A stretch of 64,000 nt of DNA from UBA1081 sp045537555 (GCA_045537555.1 JAZSPR010000025.1:37527-101526); one strand, 5' to 3'; numbered from the stretch's first letter, positions 7,987 to 15,925 are shown. Notes: generated from the sequence alone by a model not told the origin. Made by a program: numbers and translations.

Positions 7987-9162
7987 TTAATCGAACGGTG
8001 TACTGATATTCTTGAATCTGAAATTTACAATTTCTTTTTCAGAAGTGTATCTTGAAAGAGAGAGTATCAGACCGATTGCGATATAAATACATAAATTTGA
8101 TGAGCCGCCCGCACTGAGATACGGCAAAGTGATACCAATTACGGGCAATAATTTAAGACACATTCCGATGTTGACAATAAGCTGTGATGCAATCATTGAT
8201 GCAACACCTGTACAAAGAAGAAATACTGTTCTGTCATTTGATTTCTTTCCGATATTTATAATTCTGAATACCAGAATGATGAATACTGCAAGAGTGAGTA
8301 AACAGCCGATAAGTCCGAATTCTTCACCTATAACGGAGAAAATCATATCATTTTCACTTTCGGGAACAATACCTGCCTGAGTGTATTCGCCTTTAAAAAG
8401 TCCCTGACCGAATATTCCTCCGTTTTTTACGGCTCTTAAGCCCTGCTCCTGTTGATATATGATGTCAGGATATTCTTCAGGTTTTATTAAAGCCAGAATT
8501 CTGTCTTTCTGAATGCTTGAGAAAACAAAGTTCCATGCAAGAGGCAATGCGGCAAGAACAAGGCCCGCACCAATCAGGAAGTAACTGAATTTCAGTTCAG
8601 CCGCAAAAAGCATAATAATGAAAATCAGAATAAAGATGAGTGCACTTCCCATATCGCCGCTGACTAAAACAAGAAGAATCGGTACAGCCGCATGAATACA
8701 AAGAAAAATTACGTTCTTAAGTGAATTAATTTCATCTCTTACTGTATCAAGATGAACGGTAAATGTAATAATAAAGCCGATTTTGACGAGTTCGGACGGC
8801 TGGAAGTAAAGTCCCGAACTGCCAAGTATAATCCAAGTTTTTACATCCGGTCTTGAAGGCGGTCCTACACCTACACCGGGGATAAAAAGCAACAGCATCA
8901 GAAAAATGCATACACCTGCAATAACGGGCCATAGTCGTACTATAAAATTGTAATCAATCACCGAAATTATCAGAGACATAACAACACCGATGCTTACGGC
9001 AATTATCATAACTCTTGCATCTCGTGAGATCATTTCTTCTCCCGTTCTTGTTGCACTTGAAACAAGGAGAATACCGAAAACTGAAATCAGAACCGATAAA
9101 AATAATAAAAATTTATCAGTTTCCTTGATAAAGGTTTTTATTTGTGATATAATCTTATTCAT
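7987..9162 (-). CDS. FtsW/RodA/SpoVE-family (SEDS) peptidoglycan glycosyltransferase
   Basis: A polytopic membrane protein of 391 residues that should polymerise lipid II into glycan strands with a class B PBP. The family signatures are present: FQPSELVKIG, GDMGSALIF, PESENDMIFSVIGEEFG (with the conserved acidic residue after PE) and the C-terminal LPYLSAGGSSN. The ATG at 9162 is preferred because AGGA lies about 10 nt upstream; the ATG at 9174 overlaps that site. Which of RodA, FtsW or SpoVE it is cannot be settled from sequence alone; no mreBCD or division genes adjoin. It is the first gene of a two-gene unit with the PTS-like permease. Confidence 0.88.
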   Translation of the reverse strand: MNKIISQIKTFIKETDKFLLFLSVLISVFGILLVSSATRTGEEMISRDARVMIIAVSIGVVMSLIISVIDYNFIVRLWPVIAGVCIFLMLLLFIPGVGVGPPSRPDVKTWIILGSSGLYFQPSELVKIGFIITFTVHLDTVRDEINSLKNVIFLCIHAAVPILLVLVSGDMGSALIFILIFIIMLFAAELKFSYFLIGAGLVLAALPLAWNFVFSSIQKDRILALIKPEEYPDIIYQQEQGLRAVKNGGIFGQGLFKGEYTQAGIVPESENDMIFSVIGEEFGLIGCLLTLAVFIILVFRIINIGKKSNDRTVFLLCTGVASMIASQLIVNIGMCLKLLPVIGITLPYLSAGGSSNLCIYIAIGLILSLSRYTSEKEIVNFRFKNISTPFD

Positions 9163-9195
9163 GATAATGAACATCCTGTATATATGGTTATTTAT

Positions 9196-9224
9196 ATTAT
9201 AACTGTATTATACTGTTTTTTCAA
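9196..9224 (-). promoter_or_regulatory. Promoter of the SEDS-permease unit
   Basis: On the minus strand TTGAAA (9224-9219), 17-bp spacer, TATAAT (9201-9196). It lies in the 93-bp divergent gap with tsaE and fits consensus closely. Confidence 0.7.
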
Positions 9225-9255
9225 GTATTATTTATAAAGGCAGATTATATTTGTT

Positions 9256-9687
9256 ATGATAAAATTTAATTCGTTTTCAGAGGCTGACACTCTGAAATTT
9301 GCTTCGGAGTTTGCTTTACAGCTTCACGGCGGTGATGTTATTGCATTCAAAGGCGGTATGGGCATGGGCAAAACCGTGTTTGTACGCGGATGTGCAGCAG
9401 TTCTTGATGTTTCCTGTGATGTCAGCAGTCCCACCTTCTCAATTGTCAATGATTACGGCGGAAAATATAATGTCTATCATTTTGATATGTACCGTGTTGA
9501 AAGCTGGGATTCACTTTATTCAACGGGATTCTTCGATTACCTTAATGAAAACAGTATTCTTTTCATTGAATGGAGCGAGAATATCGAAAATGTTCTTCCC
9601 GAAAACACAATAACTGTTGAATTTATCCGTGGTGAAAATGATAATGAACGCACAATAACTGTTTACGGAGGTGACGGAAGATGGTAA
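9256..9687 (+). CDS. tsaE: tRNA threonylcarbamoyladenosine biosynthesis ATPase TsaE
   Basis: 143 residues, the normal TsaE length. The P-loop GGMGMGKT (35-42) follows GDVIAFKG, and SPTFSIVNDY and the late FIEWSENIENVLPENT are typical. TsaE is the ATPase that works with TsaB and TsaD to place the t6A modification at position 37 of ANN-decoding tRNAs. The gene overlaps tsaB by 7 bp. The canonical tsaD is not here, but a TsaD paralogue is at 53.5 kb. The ribosome site is poor (AAAGG about 16 nt upstream), yet no better start is visible. Confidence 0.93.
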   Translation: MIKFNSFSEADTLKFASEFALQLHGGDVIAFKGGMGMGKTVFVRGCAAVLDVSCDVSSPTFSIVNDYGGKYNVYHFDMYRVESWDSLYSTGFFDYLNENSILFIEWSENIENVLPENTITVEFIRGENDNERTITVYGGDGRW

Positions 9688-10385
9688 TTCTCGGTATAGA
9701 CAGCTCAGCTGTTTCTGCATCTGCCGCAGTAGTAAAAGACGGCAAACTTATTTCAGAATCATTTCTCAATGTCGGTTTAACTCATTCCGTTACATTATTG
9801 TCACTTATAAAACAGTCCGTTGAGGGGGCAGGTCTTTCAGTTTCCGACCTTGATGCCGTAGCCGTTACAAACGGACCGGGGTCATTTACAGGCGTTAGAA
9901 TCGGTGTTGCAACAGCAAAAGGCATTGCTCAGCCTGAAGGTAAAAAGTGTGTTCCTGTTTCAACTCTTGAGGCAATAGCTTATCCTCTTATTGATACGAA
10001 CTGTGTTGCAGTTTCTGTTATGGATGCAAGATGCAATCAGGTTTACTGTGCATTGTTCAGATGTGAAAACGGTAAAATGACACGTCTTACAGAAGATGAT
10101 GCCATTTCCCTTGATTCGCTTCGCGACATTCTTAATAATTACAATGAAAAAATTATACTTATAGGTGACGGCGCTGATATATCATATAACTATCTTTCAA
10201 AGGATATCCCCGATATTGCAATTGCTTCACCTCTGATTAAGTATCAGAGAGCGTCCTCGGTTGCATTTATTGCATCTGAAAGGCTTGATAATAAAGAAAA
10301 TATTAAAACACCCGATGAGCTTGTGCCGTCTTATCTGAGGCTTTCTCAGGCTGAAAGGGAACTCAAAAAGAAAAAGGAGCAGTAA
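9681..10385 (+). CDS. tsaB: tRNA t6A biosynthesis protein TsaB
   Basis: 234 residues with the TsaB landmarks ILGIDSSAVSASAAVV at the N-terminus, LTHSVTLLSLI, and VTNGPGSFTGVRIGVATAKG at about 63-82. TsaB has the ASKHA fold of TsaD but lacks its metal site, and it scaffolds the TsaB-TsaD-TsaE complex. It starts 7 bp inside tsaE, so translation is probably coupled. rpiB begins 3 bp after its stop. No RimI acetyltransferase gene, often found next to tsaB, is present here. Confidence 0.93.
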   Translation: MVILGIDSSAVSASAAVVKDGKLISESFLNVGLTHSVTLLSLIKQSVEGAGLSVSDLDAVAVTNGPGSFTGVRIGVATAKGIAQPEGKKCVPVSTLEAIAYPLIDTNCVAVSVMDARCNQVYCALFRCENGKMTRLTEDDAISLDSLRDILNNYNEKIILIGDGADISYNYLSKDIPDIAIASPLIKYQRASSVAFIASERLDNKENIKTPDELVPSYLRLSQAERELKKKKEQ

Positions 10386-10388
10386 AAA

Positions 10389-10832
10389 ATGAAAATAGCA
10401 ATAGGTTCAGACCACGCAGGTTTTCCTCTGAAAGAAGAAATCAGAAAATATCTTGAAGAAAAAGGCATTGAATATGTTGATTGCGGAGTTTATGATGCAT
10501 CTTCTGCAGATTATCCCGTTCAGGCAAAAAATACTTGCGAAAAAATTATTTCGGGTGAATGTGTAAGAGGTATTCTCTGTTGCGGGACAGGTATCGGTAT
10601 TTCAATGGCTGCAAATAAAGTAAAGGGCATTCGTGCAGCATGTTGTTCTGATTATTTCAGTGCAAAATATACAAGACTTCATAACGATGCAAACGTTCTG
10701 TGTCTCGGTGCAAGAGTTATCGGCGTCGGTGCGGCACTTGAGCTTGTTGAAGTATTCCTCAATACAGAATTTGAAGGCGGCAGACATCAGAGAAGAGTAG
10801 ACCTTATCACAGATATCGAAAACGCACAGTAA
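10389..10832 (+). CDS. rpiB: Ribose-5-phosphate isomerase B
   Basis: 147 residues, typical of RpiB/LacAB. It interconverts ribose-5-phosphate and ribulose-5-phosphate in the pentose phosphate pathway. Seen: GSDHAGFPLKEEI at the N-terminus, the active-site stretch CCGTGIGISMAANK (catalytic Cys at 65), and the late EGGRHQRRVDLI. It lies 3 bp after tsaB and closes that operon. The transcript used to end in the hairpin at 10844-10867, which an insertion sequence has now separated from its T-run. Confidence 0.95.
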   Translation: MKIAIGSDHAGFPLKEEIRKYLEEKGIEYVDCGVYDASSADYPVQAKNTCEKIISGECVRGILCCGTGIGISMAANKVKGIRAACCSDYFSAKYTRLHNDANVLCLGARVIGVGAALELVEVFLNTEFEGGRHQRRVDLITDIENAQ

Positions 10833-10843
10833 AACAGAAAAAA

Positions 10844-10867
10844 GAACCGTGTCATAAGACACGGTTC
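10844..10867 (+). repeat. Left copy of 24-bp direct repeat (target-site duplication; palindromic terminator stem)
   Basis: A 24-bp palindrome with arms GAACCGTGTC / GACACGGTTC and an ATAA loop. An identical copy sits at 12393-12416, on the other side of the IS. It looks like the stem of the former rpiB/rpmB terminator duplicated on insertion. The boundary is ambiguous by one base, because the repeat ends in C and the element may begin with C. Confidence 0.85.
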
Positions 10868-10881
10868 CAGACTGTCGAAAA

Positions 10882-10907
10882 AGTCCAGCAAAAGCTGGGC
10901 TTTTTTT
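10882..10907 (+). terminator. Inward terminator at IS left end
   Basis: Stem AGTCCAGC / GCTGGGCT (one T-G pair) with an AAAA loop and seven T residues. It stops transcription entering the IS from rpiB and so replaces the terminator that the insertion split. Confidence 0.8.
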
Positions 10908-10941
10908 CATATATGTGATATAATGTATATGGTGATAAAAA

Positions 10942-12363
10942 ATGTTAGAAGAAAAGAAGAATATAAATAAAAGAAACGACGGAGAAATCGTAAGTTTAAA
11001 TGATTTGGTTCCCAAGTTTCATTTGTTGAGAAAGATAGATAAATCAATAGACTGGAAAAAAATATATCCGATAGTAGAGGGGAAATACAGTAAAATAGGC
11101 AGACCGAGCGTAGACCCTGTAGTGCTTGTAAAAATGGTAATGTTACAGCACATATACGGAATCCGTTCACTACGACAGACAGTAGCAGAAATAGAAGTAA
11201 ATGTAGCATACAGATGGTTTATCGGATATGGATTAACAGAAAAGATACCTCACTTTTCAACGGTGAGCTACAACTTTCTTCATAGATTTGACAGTGAAAT
11301 GTTTGAAGAAATATTTACGCTTGTACTTAATGAAGGCATAGATAGTGGATATGTAAAGCCTGAAGTGATTTTCGTTGACTCAACCCACATCAAAGCAAAT
11401 GCAAATCGCAAAAAGCAGATGAAAGTGCATGTTCCTGCAGCAGTAAAAACATATGAAGACCAGCTTCACAAAGAGATAAATGAAGACAGAGACGACCACG
11501 ATAAGAAACCGTTAAAAGAGGAAGAAAAGGAAGAAACAGTAGAGAAAACAGTATCAACAACAGACCCTGAAAGCGGATTGTTTCATAAGGGAGAACATCA
11601 GAAATGTTTTGCATATGAGGCACAGACAGCCTGTGATAAAAACAACTTTGTACTTGATGTAACAGTAGTGCCCGGCAATGTACATGACAGCGTTTCATTT
11701 GATGGTCTCTATGATAAAGTAACAGAAAGATTTCCTGAAATAAAAGTAGTAACAGCAGATGCAGGATACAAAACACCGTGGATATGTAAAAAGATAATTG
11801 ATGATGGAAGAATCCCGTCAATGCCATACAAAAGACCACAGACAAAAGAAGGATTTTTTAAGAAATACGAATATGTATATGACGAATATTACGATTGTTA
11901 TCTTTGCCCGAACGATAAGATATTAAAGTACACAACCACAAACAGAGAGGGTTACAGAGAATACAAAAGTAATCCGCATGATTGTGCAAAATGTGAAAAG
12001 ATAAAACAGTGTACAGAAAGCAAAATCAAACAGAAAGTAGTAACCCGACACATCTGGGAAAACTACATAGAAATGGCAGAAGATATCAGGCACTCCGCAT
12101 TAGGAAAAGAAACCTACTCAAAACGAAGTCAGACAATTGAGAGAGTGTTTGCTGATGCAAAAGAAAAACATGCTATGAGGTACACACCGTATCGAGGTCT
12201 AAACCAAGTTACTAATTGGGTTAGGCTTAAGTTTGCTGCAATGAACCTTAAAAAAATGGCAATGTGGAAGTTCAAAAACGAAAAAAAGCCAACCAAAAAG
12301 CGCTTTTTAGAAAAGATTTTTGTGTTTTCCTTCATATATACTAAAAAACCGTGTCTCGCTTGA
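10942..12363 (+). CDS. IS1182-family DDE transposase
   Basis: 473 residues, intact. The N-terminal part shows GRPSVDPVVLVKMVMLQH and YGIRSLRQT, typical of IS1182-type transposases. The catalytic triad is probably D146 (VDSTHIKAN), D273 (TADAGY) and E400 (IERVFADAKEKHAMRY). A charged Lys/Glu insert lies at about 175-205, and a Cys-rich segment (CYLCP... CAKCEKIKQC) at about 319-357 may bind zinc. The Lys-rich C-terminus runs into the right-end hairpin. It is translated from the ATG at 10942 with GGTGAT upstream. Confidence 0.92.
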   Translation: MLEEKKNINKRNDGEIVSLNDLVPKFHLLRKIDKSIDWKKIYPIVEGKYSKIGRPSVDPVVLVKMVMLQHIYGIRSLRQTVAEIEVNVAYRWFIGYGLTEKIPHFSTVSYNFLHRFDSEMFEEIFTLVLNEGIDSGYVKPEVIFVDSTHIKANANRKKQMKVHVPAAVKTYEDQLHKEINEDRDDHDKKPLKEEEKEETVEKTVSTTDPESGLFHKGEHQKCFAYEAQTACDKNNFVLDVTVVPGNVHDSVSFDGLYDKVTERFPEIKVVTADAGYKTPWICKKIIDDGRIPSMPYKRPQTKEGFFKKYEYVYDEYYDCYLCPNDKILKYTTTNREGYREYKSNPHDCAKCEKIKQCTESKIKQKVVTRHIWENYIEMAEDIRHSALGKETYSKRSQTIERVFADAKEKHAMRYTPYRGLNQVTNWVRLKFAAMNLKKMAMWKFKNEKKPTKKRFLEKIFVFSFIYTKKPCLA

Positions 12364-12382
12364 TTGCGAAACACGGTTTTTT
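12342..12382. terminator. Bidirectional terminator at IS right end
   Basis: Stem AAAACCGTGT / ACACGGTTTT with a 16-nt loop, an A-run before and a T-run after. It ends the transposase transcript and, on the minus strand, would end the rpmB transcript that now lacks its own T-run. Its stem core, ACCGTGT/ACACGGT, matches the stem of the flanking target palindrome. Confidence 0.8.
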
Positions 12383-12392
12383 CGACAGTCTG

Positions 12393-12416
12393 GAACCGTG
12401 TCATAAGACACGGTTC
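12393..12416 (+). repeat. Right copy of 24-bp direct repeat
   Basis: Identical to 10844-10867. Downstream it is still joined to TGATTTTT, the T-run of the original terminator, while the left copy keeps the A-run AAAAAA. Together they rebuild a bidirectional terminator between the convergent genes rpiB and rpmB. Confidence 0.85.
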
Positions 12417-12439
12417 TGATTTTTACAAGTGATTCTGAA

Positions 12440-12628
12440 TTAAACAGCTCTTGTAACCTTGCCTGAACGAAGGCAACGGCTGCAAACATGAATTCTCTTG
12501 GGTGTGCCGTTTACAACTGCCTTAACTTTCATTACATTGGGCTTCCAGGTTCTGTTGGTTCTTCTGTGTGAGTGAGAAACCTTAATACCGAAAGCTACAT
12601 CTTTTCCGCAGATATCACATTTTGCCAT
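12440..12628 (-). CDS. rpmB: 50S ribosomal protein L28
   Basis: 62 residues from the ATG at 12628, directly behind a strong AAAGGAGGTG site; the longer in-frame reading from 12685 is not needed. The protein starts MAKCDICGKDVAFGIKVSHS and has two CxxC pairs (CDIC and CSRC), the zinc-binding form of L28. HSHRRTNRTWKPN is a family hallmark. L28 is part of the large ribosomal subunit. The gene is a single unit with its own promoter, divergent from recA and convergent with rpiB; the IS now lies about 47 bp past its stop. Confidence 0.96.
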   Translation of the reverse strand: MAKCDICGKDVAFGIKVSHSHRRTNRTWKPNVMKVKAVVNGTPKRIHVCSRCLRSGKVTRAV

Positions 12629-12716
12629 GCGGAATACACCTCCTTTAGTGTGTGGATGAGTGTTGCTAACCGCAAAACACTTCATCTTGTAACAAATAGT
12701 TTATTTTACGCAGTAT

Positions 12717-12745
12717 ATAGTAACAGATTTATTCAACAATTGCAA
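12717..12745 (-). promoter_or_regulatory. rpmB promoter
   Basis: Minus strand TTGCAA (12745-12740), 17-bp spacer, TACTAT (12722-12717). It leaves a roughly 85-nt 5' leader before the L28 start. Confidence 0.6.
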
Positions 12746-12813
12746 GTCTTTTTTCAAAATATTTTGATTTTTTTCCGGAAAATAAAAAATTTTCATGAAT
12801 AGCTAAAAAGCTA

Positions 12814-12842
12814 TTGCAAAATCGTAATAAATGTTATATAAT
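12814..12842 (+). promoter_or_regulatory. recA promoter
   Basis: TTGCAA (12814-12819), 17-bp spacer, TATAAT (12837-12842), 47 bp before the recA ATG. Confidence 0.75.
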
Positions 12843-12847
12843 GTTAT

Positions 12848-12861
12848 CGAACATTTGTACA
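12848..12861 (+). promoter_or_regulatory. Candidate LexA (SOS) box at recA
   Basis: CGAACATTTGTACA matches the Gram-positive SOS consensus CGAACRNRYGTTYG at 11 of 14 positions, keeping the GAAC-4-GT core. It begins 5 bp after the -10 box and would cover the transcription start, a good place for repression. Confidence 0.65.
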
Positions 12862-12889
12862 ATACGGTTCCTGAAAGGAAGTAAAAAAT

Positions 12890-13987
12890 ATGGCTGATAA
12901 ACAGAAAGCTCTCGAAACTGCTCTTGCGCAGATTGAGAAAAAATACGGTAAAGGCGCAGTTATGCGTCTGGGCGAAAATAATACAATGAATATTGAAGCT
13001 ATTCCTACGGGTTCACTTACTCTTGATGCCGCAACAGGTATCGGCGGTCTTCCCAAGGGAAGAATTGTAGAAATATACGGTCCCGAATCATCAGGTAAAA
13101 CTACTCTTGCTCTTCATGTTGTTGCAGAAGCTCAGAAAATGGGCGGTGAAGCCGCATTCGTTGATGCTGAGCATGCTCTTGACCCCGTTTATGCTCAGGC
13201 TCTCGGTGTTGATGTTGATTCTCTTCTTGTAGCTCAGCCCGATAACGGTGAACAGGCTCTTGAAATCACAGAAGCACTTGCCCGTTCAGGTGCTATTGAT
13301 ATCATCATCGTTGACTCTGTTGCTGCTCTTGTTCCCAAAGCGGAAATTGAGGGAGATATGGGTGATTCTCATGTCGGTCTTCATGCAAGACTTATGTCTC
13401 AGGCCCTCCGTAAGCTCACAGGTGCAATTGCAAAGTCAAATACTCTCGTTATTTTCATAAATCAGCTCCGTGAAAAAGTCGGTGTTATTTACGGTAACCC
13501 CGAAGTCACAACGGGCGGACGTGCTCTTAAATTCTATTCAACAATCAGAATTGATGTAAGAAAGTCAGAGCAGATTAAAGGTACAGGAAGCGAAATCCTC
13601 GGCTCAAGAACAAAATGTAAGGTTGTAAAGAACAAGGTGGCTCCTCCCTTCAAATCAGCTGAATTTGATATTATGTACGGCACAGGTATTTCAAAAACAG
13701 GCGAAATGGTTGATGTCGGCGTAATGTATAATGTTATTCAGAAGAGTGGTGCATGGTTCTATTACGGCGATTTAAGACTCGGTCAGGGCAGAGAAAATGT
13801 CAAGACTTATTTTGAGCAGAATCCCGAATTTGCTAAGGAAATTGAAGCAAAGATAATGGCTGCAATCAAAGGTGAAACTGAATCTTCAGAAACAAAATCA
13901 TCTGTTTCAAAGGCAGCTGCAGCCGCTCCCAAATCAGTTGCATCAGCAAGAGCAAAACTCGATGTTACTGTTGATGATGACGACTGA
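12890..13987 (+). CDS. recA: Recombinase RecA
   Basis: 365 residues, full length. The protein forms filaments on single-stranded DNA, drives strand exchange and triggers LexA self-cleavage. The Walker A GPESSGKTT (64-72), VDAEHALDP, the Walker B IIIVDSVAALVP and FINQLREKVGVIYGNP are all intact. The C-terminal tail after about residue 330 is Ala/Ser/Lys-rich and ends in acidic VDDDD, as is common. AAAGGAAG precedes the ATG. recX begins on the last base of the recA stop codon, so the two are coupled; control is probably by LexA. Confidence 0.98.
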   Translation: MADKQKALETALAQIEKKYGKGAVMRLGENNTMNIEAIPTGSLTLDAATGIGGLPKGRIVEIYGPESSGKTTLALHVVAEAQKMGGEAAFVDAEHALDPVYAQALGVDVDSLLVAQPDNGEQALEITEALARSGAIDIIIVDSVAALVPKAEIEGDMGDSHVGLHARLMSQALRKLTGAIAKSNTLVIFINQLREKVGVIYGNPEVTTGGRALKFYSTIRIDVRKSEQIKGTGSEILGSRTKCKVVKNKVAPPFKSAEFDIMYGTGISKTGEMVDVGVMYNVIQKSGAWFYYGDLRLGQGRENVKTYFEQNPEFAKEIEAKIMAAIKGETESSETKSSVSKAAAAAPKSVASARAKLDVTVDDDD

Positions 13988-14610
13988 TGATTTTAAGAAT
14001 TGAACCCGCAAAAGGCTCAAAACTCTCACTTCTTGCCGATGATGAATATGTAATGACGGTTGATGCCGATACATGGTATTCACTTGATTATTCAGACGGC
14101 TGTGAAGTTTCGGACGAAGAGTTTGAACATATTAAATTTATTGTTACTTCAAGAAAAGCATATGCACAGGCTCTCAGATTTTTAACTCTGAGGGCTCATT
14201 CTGCTGATGAGCTTTATAAAAAACTTATAAAAAAACACACTCCCGAAAGTTCACACTATGCAGTTGAAAAATGCAGGGAACTGGGGTTTATTGATGATGA
14301 AGATTTTGCATATCGTTATGCACAGGAACTCATTGAAAAGAAGAAATACGGTTTATCCCGTGTGAAAACGGAACTTATTGCAAAAGGAATTGACCGTGAA
14401 ATAATTGAAAATGTTCGGTCACAGCTTGAAACGGATTCTTCTTCATCAATTATTGATATTGTAGAAAAAAAATATTCTTCATGTCTTTCAGATGAAAAGG
14501 GAAAAAGAAGAATGACAGCAGGGCTTATGCGACTCGGTTATTCATACGGAGAAATCAGGTCTGCCCTTTCAGAATATATAACAGAGGAGGAGAGTCCCGA
14601 TGAGTATTAA
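13987..14610 (+). CDS. recX: RecA regulator RecX
   Basis: 207 residues. RecX binds RecA filaments and tunes their activity. The N-terminal segment (1-50) resembles the extra domain of Gram-positive RecX. Then come three-helix repeats with AYAQALRFLTLRAHSADEL, GFIDDEDFAYRYAQELIEKKKYG and a final RLGYSYGEIRSAL. The start overlaps the recA stop by one base (TGATG), the usual recA-recX arrangement. It overlaps rimO by 11 bp. Confidence 0.93.
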   Translation: MILRIEPAKGSKLSLLADDEYVMTVDADTWYSLDYSDGCEVSDEEFEHIKFIVTSRKAYAQALRFLTLRAHSADELYKKLIKKHTPESSHYAVEKCRELGFIDDEDFAYRYAQELIEKKKYGLSRVKTELIAKGIDREIIENVRSQLETDSSSSIIDIVEKKYSSCLSDEKGKRRMTAGLMRLGYSYGEIRSALSEYITEEESPDEY

Positions 14611-15925
14611 TGTCGGTTTTATTTCACTCGGTTGTCCGAAAAATCAGGTTGACGCCGAGCTGATGCTTTCTAAAATCGAAAAAGCCGGATTCAACATTGT
14701 TGATGTGGCTTACGAAGCTGATGTTGTTGTAATAAACACATGCGGTTTTATTGAGGATGCCAAAAAAGAGGCAATTGACAACATACTTGAAATGATTGAA
14801 CTCAAAAATGAGGGAAGTATCAGCAAAATTCTTGTAACAGGTTGTCTTGCTGAAAGATATAAAGATGAGATTTTTAAGGAATTTCCCGAAGTTGACGGTG
14901 TTCTTGGTCTTGGTGCAAACGGTGATATTGTAAGTGCCGTAAACGAAGTGATGAACGGTGAAACAATCGGTTCTTATCCTGATAATGAGAAGATGCCCAT
15001 GAGCGGTGAAAGACTTCTCACTACACCTCAGCATTGGGCTTACCTTAAAATTGCTGACGGATGTTCAAACTGCTGTACTTATTGTGCAATTCCCGCAATT
15101 CGCGGCGGTTTCCGTTCAAGACCGATTGAAGAAATTGTTGAAGAAGCAAAGAAACTCGCTTCCGACGGCACAAAAGAAATTATTATCGTAGCTCAGGATA
15201 CAACACGCTACGGTCTTGATCTGTACGGAGAACTCAAACTTCCCGAACTTCTCCGTCAGCTCAATGCAATTGACGGGCTTGAATGGATAAGAATGCTTTA
15301 TTGTTATCCCGACAGAATCACCGACGAACTTCTTGATACAATGGCTGAATGCAGTAAAGTTCTTCATTATATGGATATTCCGCTTCAGCATGCTGACGGC
15401 AGAATTCTTAAAAAGATGAACCGTTCGGGTGACAGAGAATCTCTTACAGAGCTTATTGATAAAATCCGTGATAAACTGCCCGATGTTGTGCTCAGAACCA
15501 CATTTATCACAGGTTTCCCCGGCGAAGATGAAGAAGCCTTCAATAATCTTTCCGAGTTTATTGATGATAATATGTTCGACCGTCTCGGCTGTTTTTCTTA
15601 TTCTGCAGAAGAGGGCACTCCTGCCGCAGAATTCGACGAGCAGGTTGATGAAGAAGTCAGAAAACACCGTGCTGATGTTATTATGGAGCAGCAGTATGAT
15701 ATTTTTGAGTTCAAACAGAGAAAGCTTATAGGAAAAACGCTGAAATGTATTGTCGAAGGCTATGACGGTTATTCTGACAGTTATTTCGGCAGAACATGGA
15801 TGGATGCACCTGAGATTGACTCCGTTGTTTACTTCACAGGCAAGGGTGACTATGACGAGGGAGACATAGTTGATGTTGAAATTTTTGATATCAATGAATA
15901 TGATCTTATGGGTGAAATTGTATGA
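14600..15925 (+). CDS. rimO: Ribosomal protein S12 methylthiotransferase RimO
   Basis: 441 residues. RimO is a radical-SAM enzyme with two [4Fe-4S] clusters that adds a methylthio group to the conserved Asp of S12. Seen: the N-terminal domain with SLGCPKNQVDAELML, VINTCGFI and VTGCLAERY (the auxiliary-cluster cysteines); the radical-SAM motif CSNCCTYC at about residues 155-162 followed by AIPAIRGGFRSRP; and a C-terminal TRAM domain from about 375. The SLGCPKN and CGFI wording favours RimO over MiaB. GGAGGAG lies upstream, overlapping the end of recX; pgsA starts in its stop codon. Confidence 0.95.
   Translation: MSINVGFISLGCPKNQVDAELMLSKIEKAGFNIVDVAYEADVVVINTCGFIEDAKKEAIDNILEMIELKNEGSISKILVTGCLAERYKDEIFKEFPEVDGVLGLGANGDIVSAVNEVMNGETIGSYPDNEKMPMSGERLLTTPQHWAYLKIADGCSNCCTYCAIPAIRGGFRSRPIEEIVEEAKKLASDGTKEIIIVAQDTTRYGLDLYGELKLPELLRQLNAIDGLEWIRMLYCYPDRITDELLDTMAECSKVLHYMDIPLQHADGRILKKMNRSGDRESLTELIDKIRDKLPDVVLRTTFITGFPGEDEEAFNNLSEFIDDNMFDRLGCFSYSAEEGTPAAEFDEQVDEEVRKHRADVIMEQQYDIFEFKQRKLIGKTLKCIVEGYDGYSDSYFGRTWMDAPEIDSVVYFTGKGDYDEGDIVDVEIFDINEYDLMGEIV

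Larger units (their letters stand above)
10868..12392 (+). mobile_element. IS1182-like insertion sequence (1525 bp)
   Basis: The element is bounded by perfect 15-bp inverted repeats, CAGACTGTCGAAAAA at 10868-10882 and its complement at 12378-12392. It carries one DDE transposase gene (10942-12363) and is flanked by 24-bp direct repeats. It also carries hairpins with T-runs just inside each end (10882-10907 and 12342-12382), which would block transcription entering or leaving. Intact ends, an intact ORF and identical flanking repeats indicate a recent, possibly still active insertion. Confidence 0.9.

Noticed and set aside
10602..11015. Minus-strand ORF spanning rpiB and the IS left end
   Set aside because: It crosses the IS boundary, so it cannot be an old gene, and it has no ribosome site; an antisense artefact.
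10844..12416. Pair of identical palindromes as a CRISPR remnant
   Set aside because: Only two copies, flanking a whole IS; they are target-site duplications, not spaced repeats.
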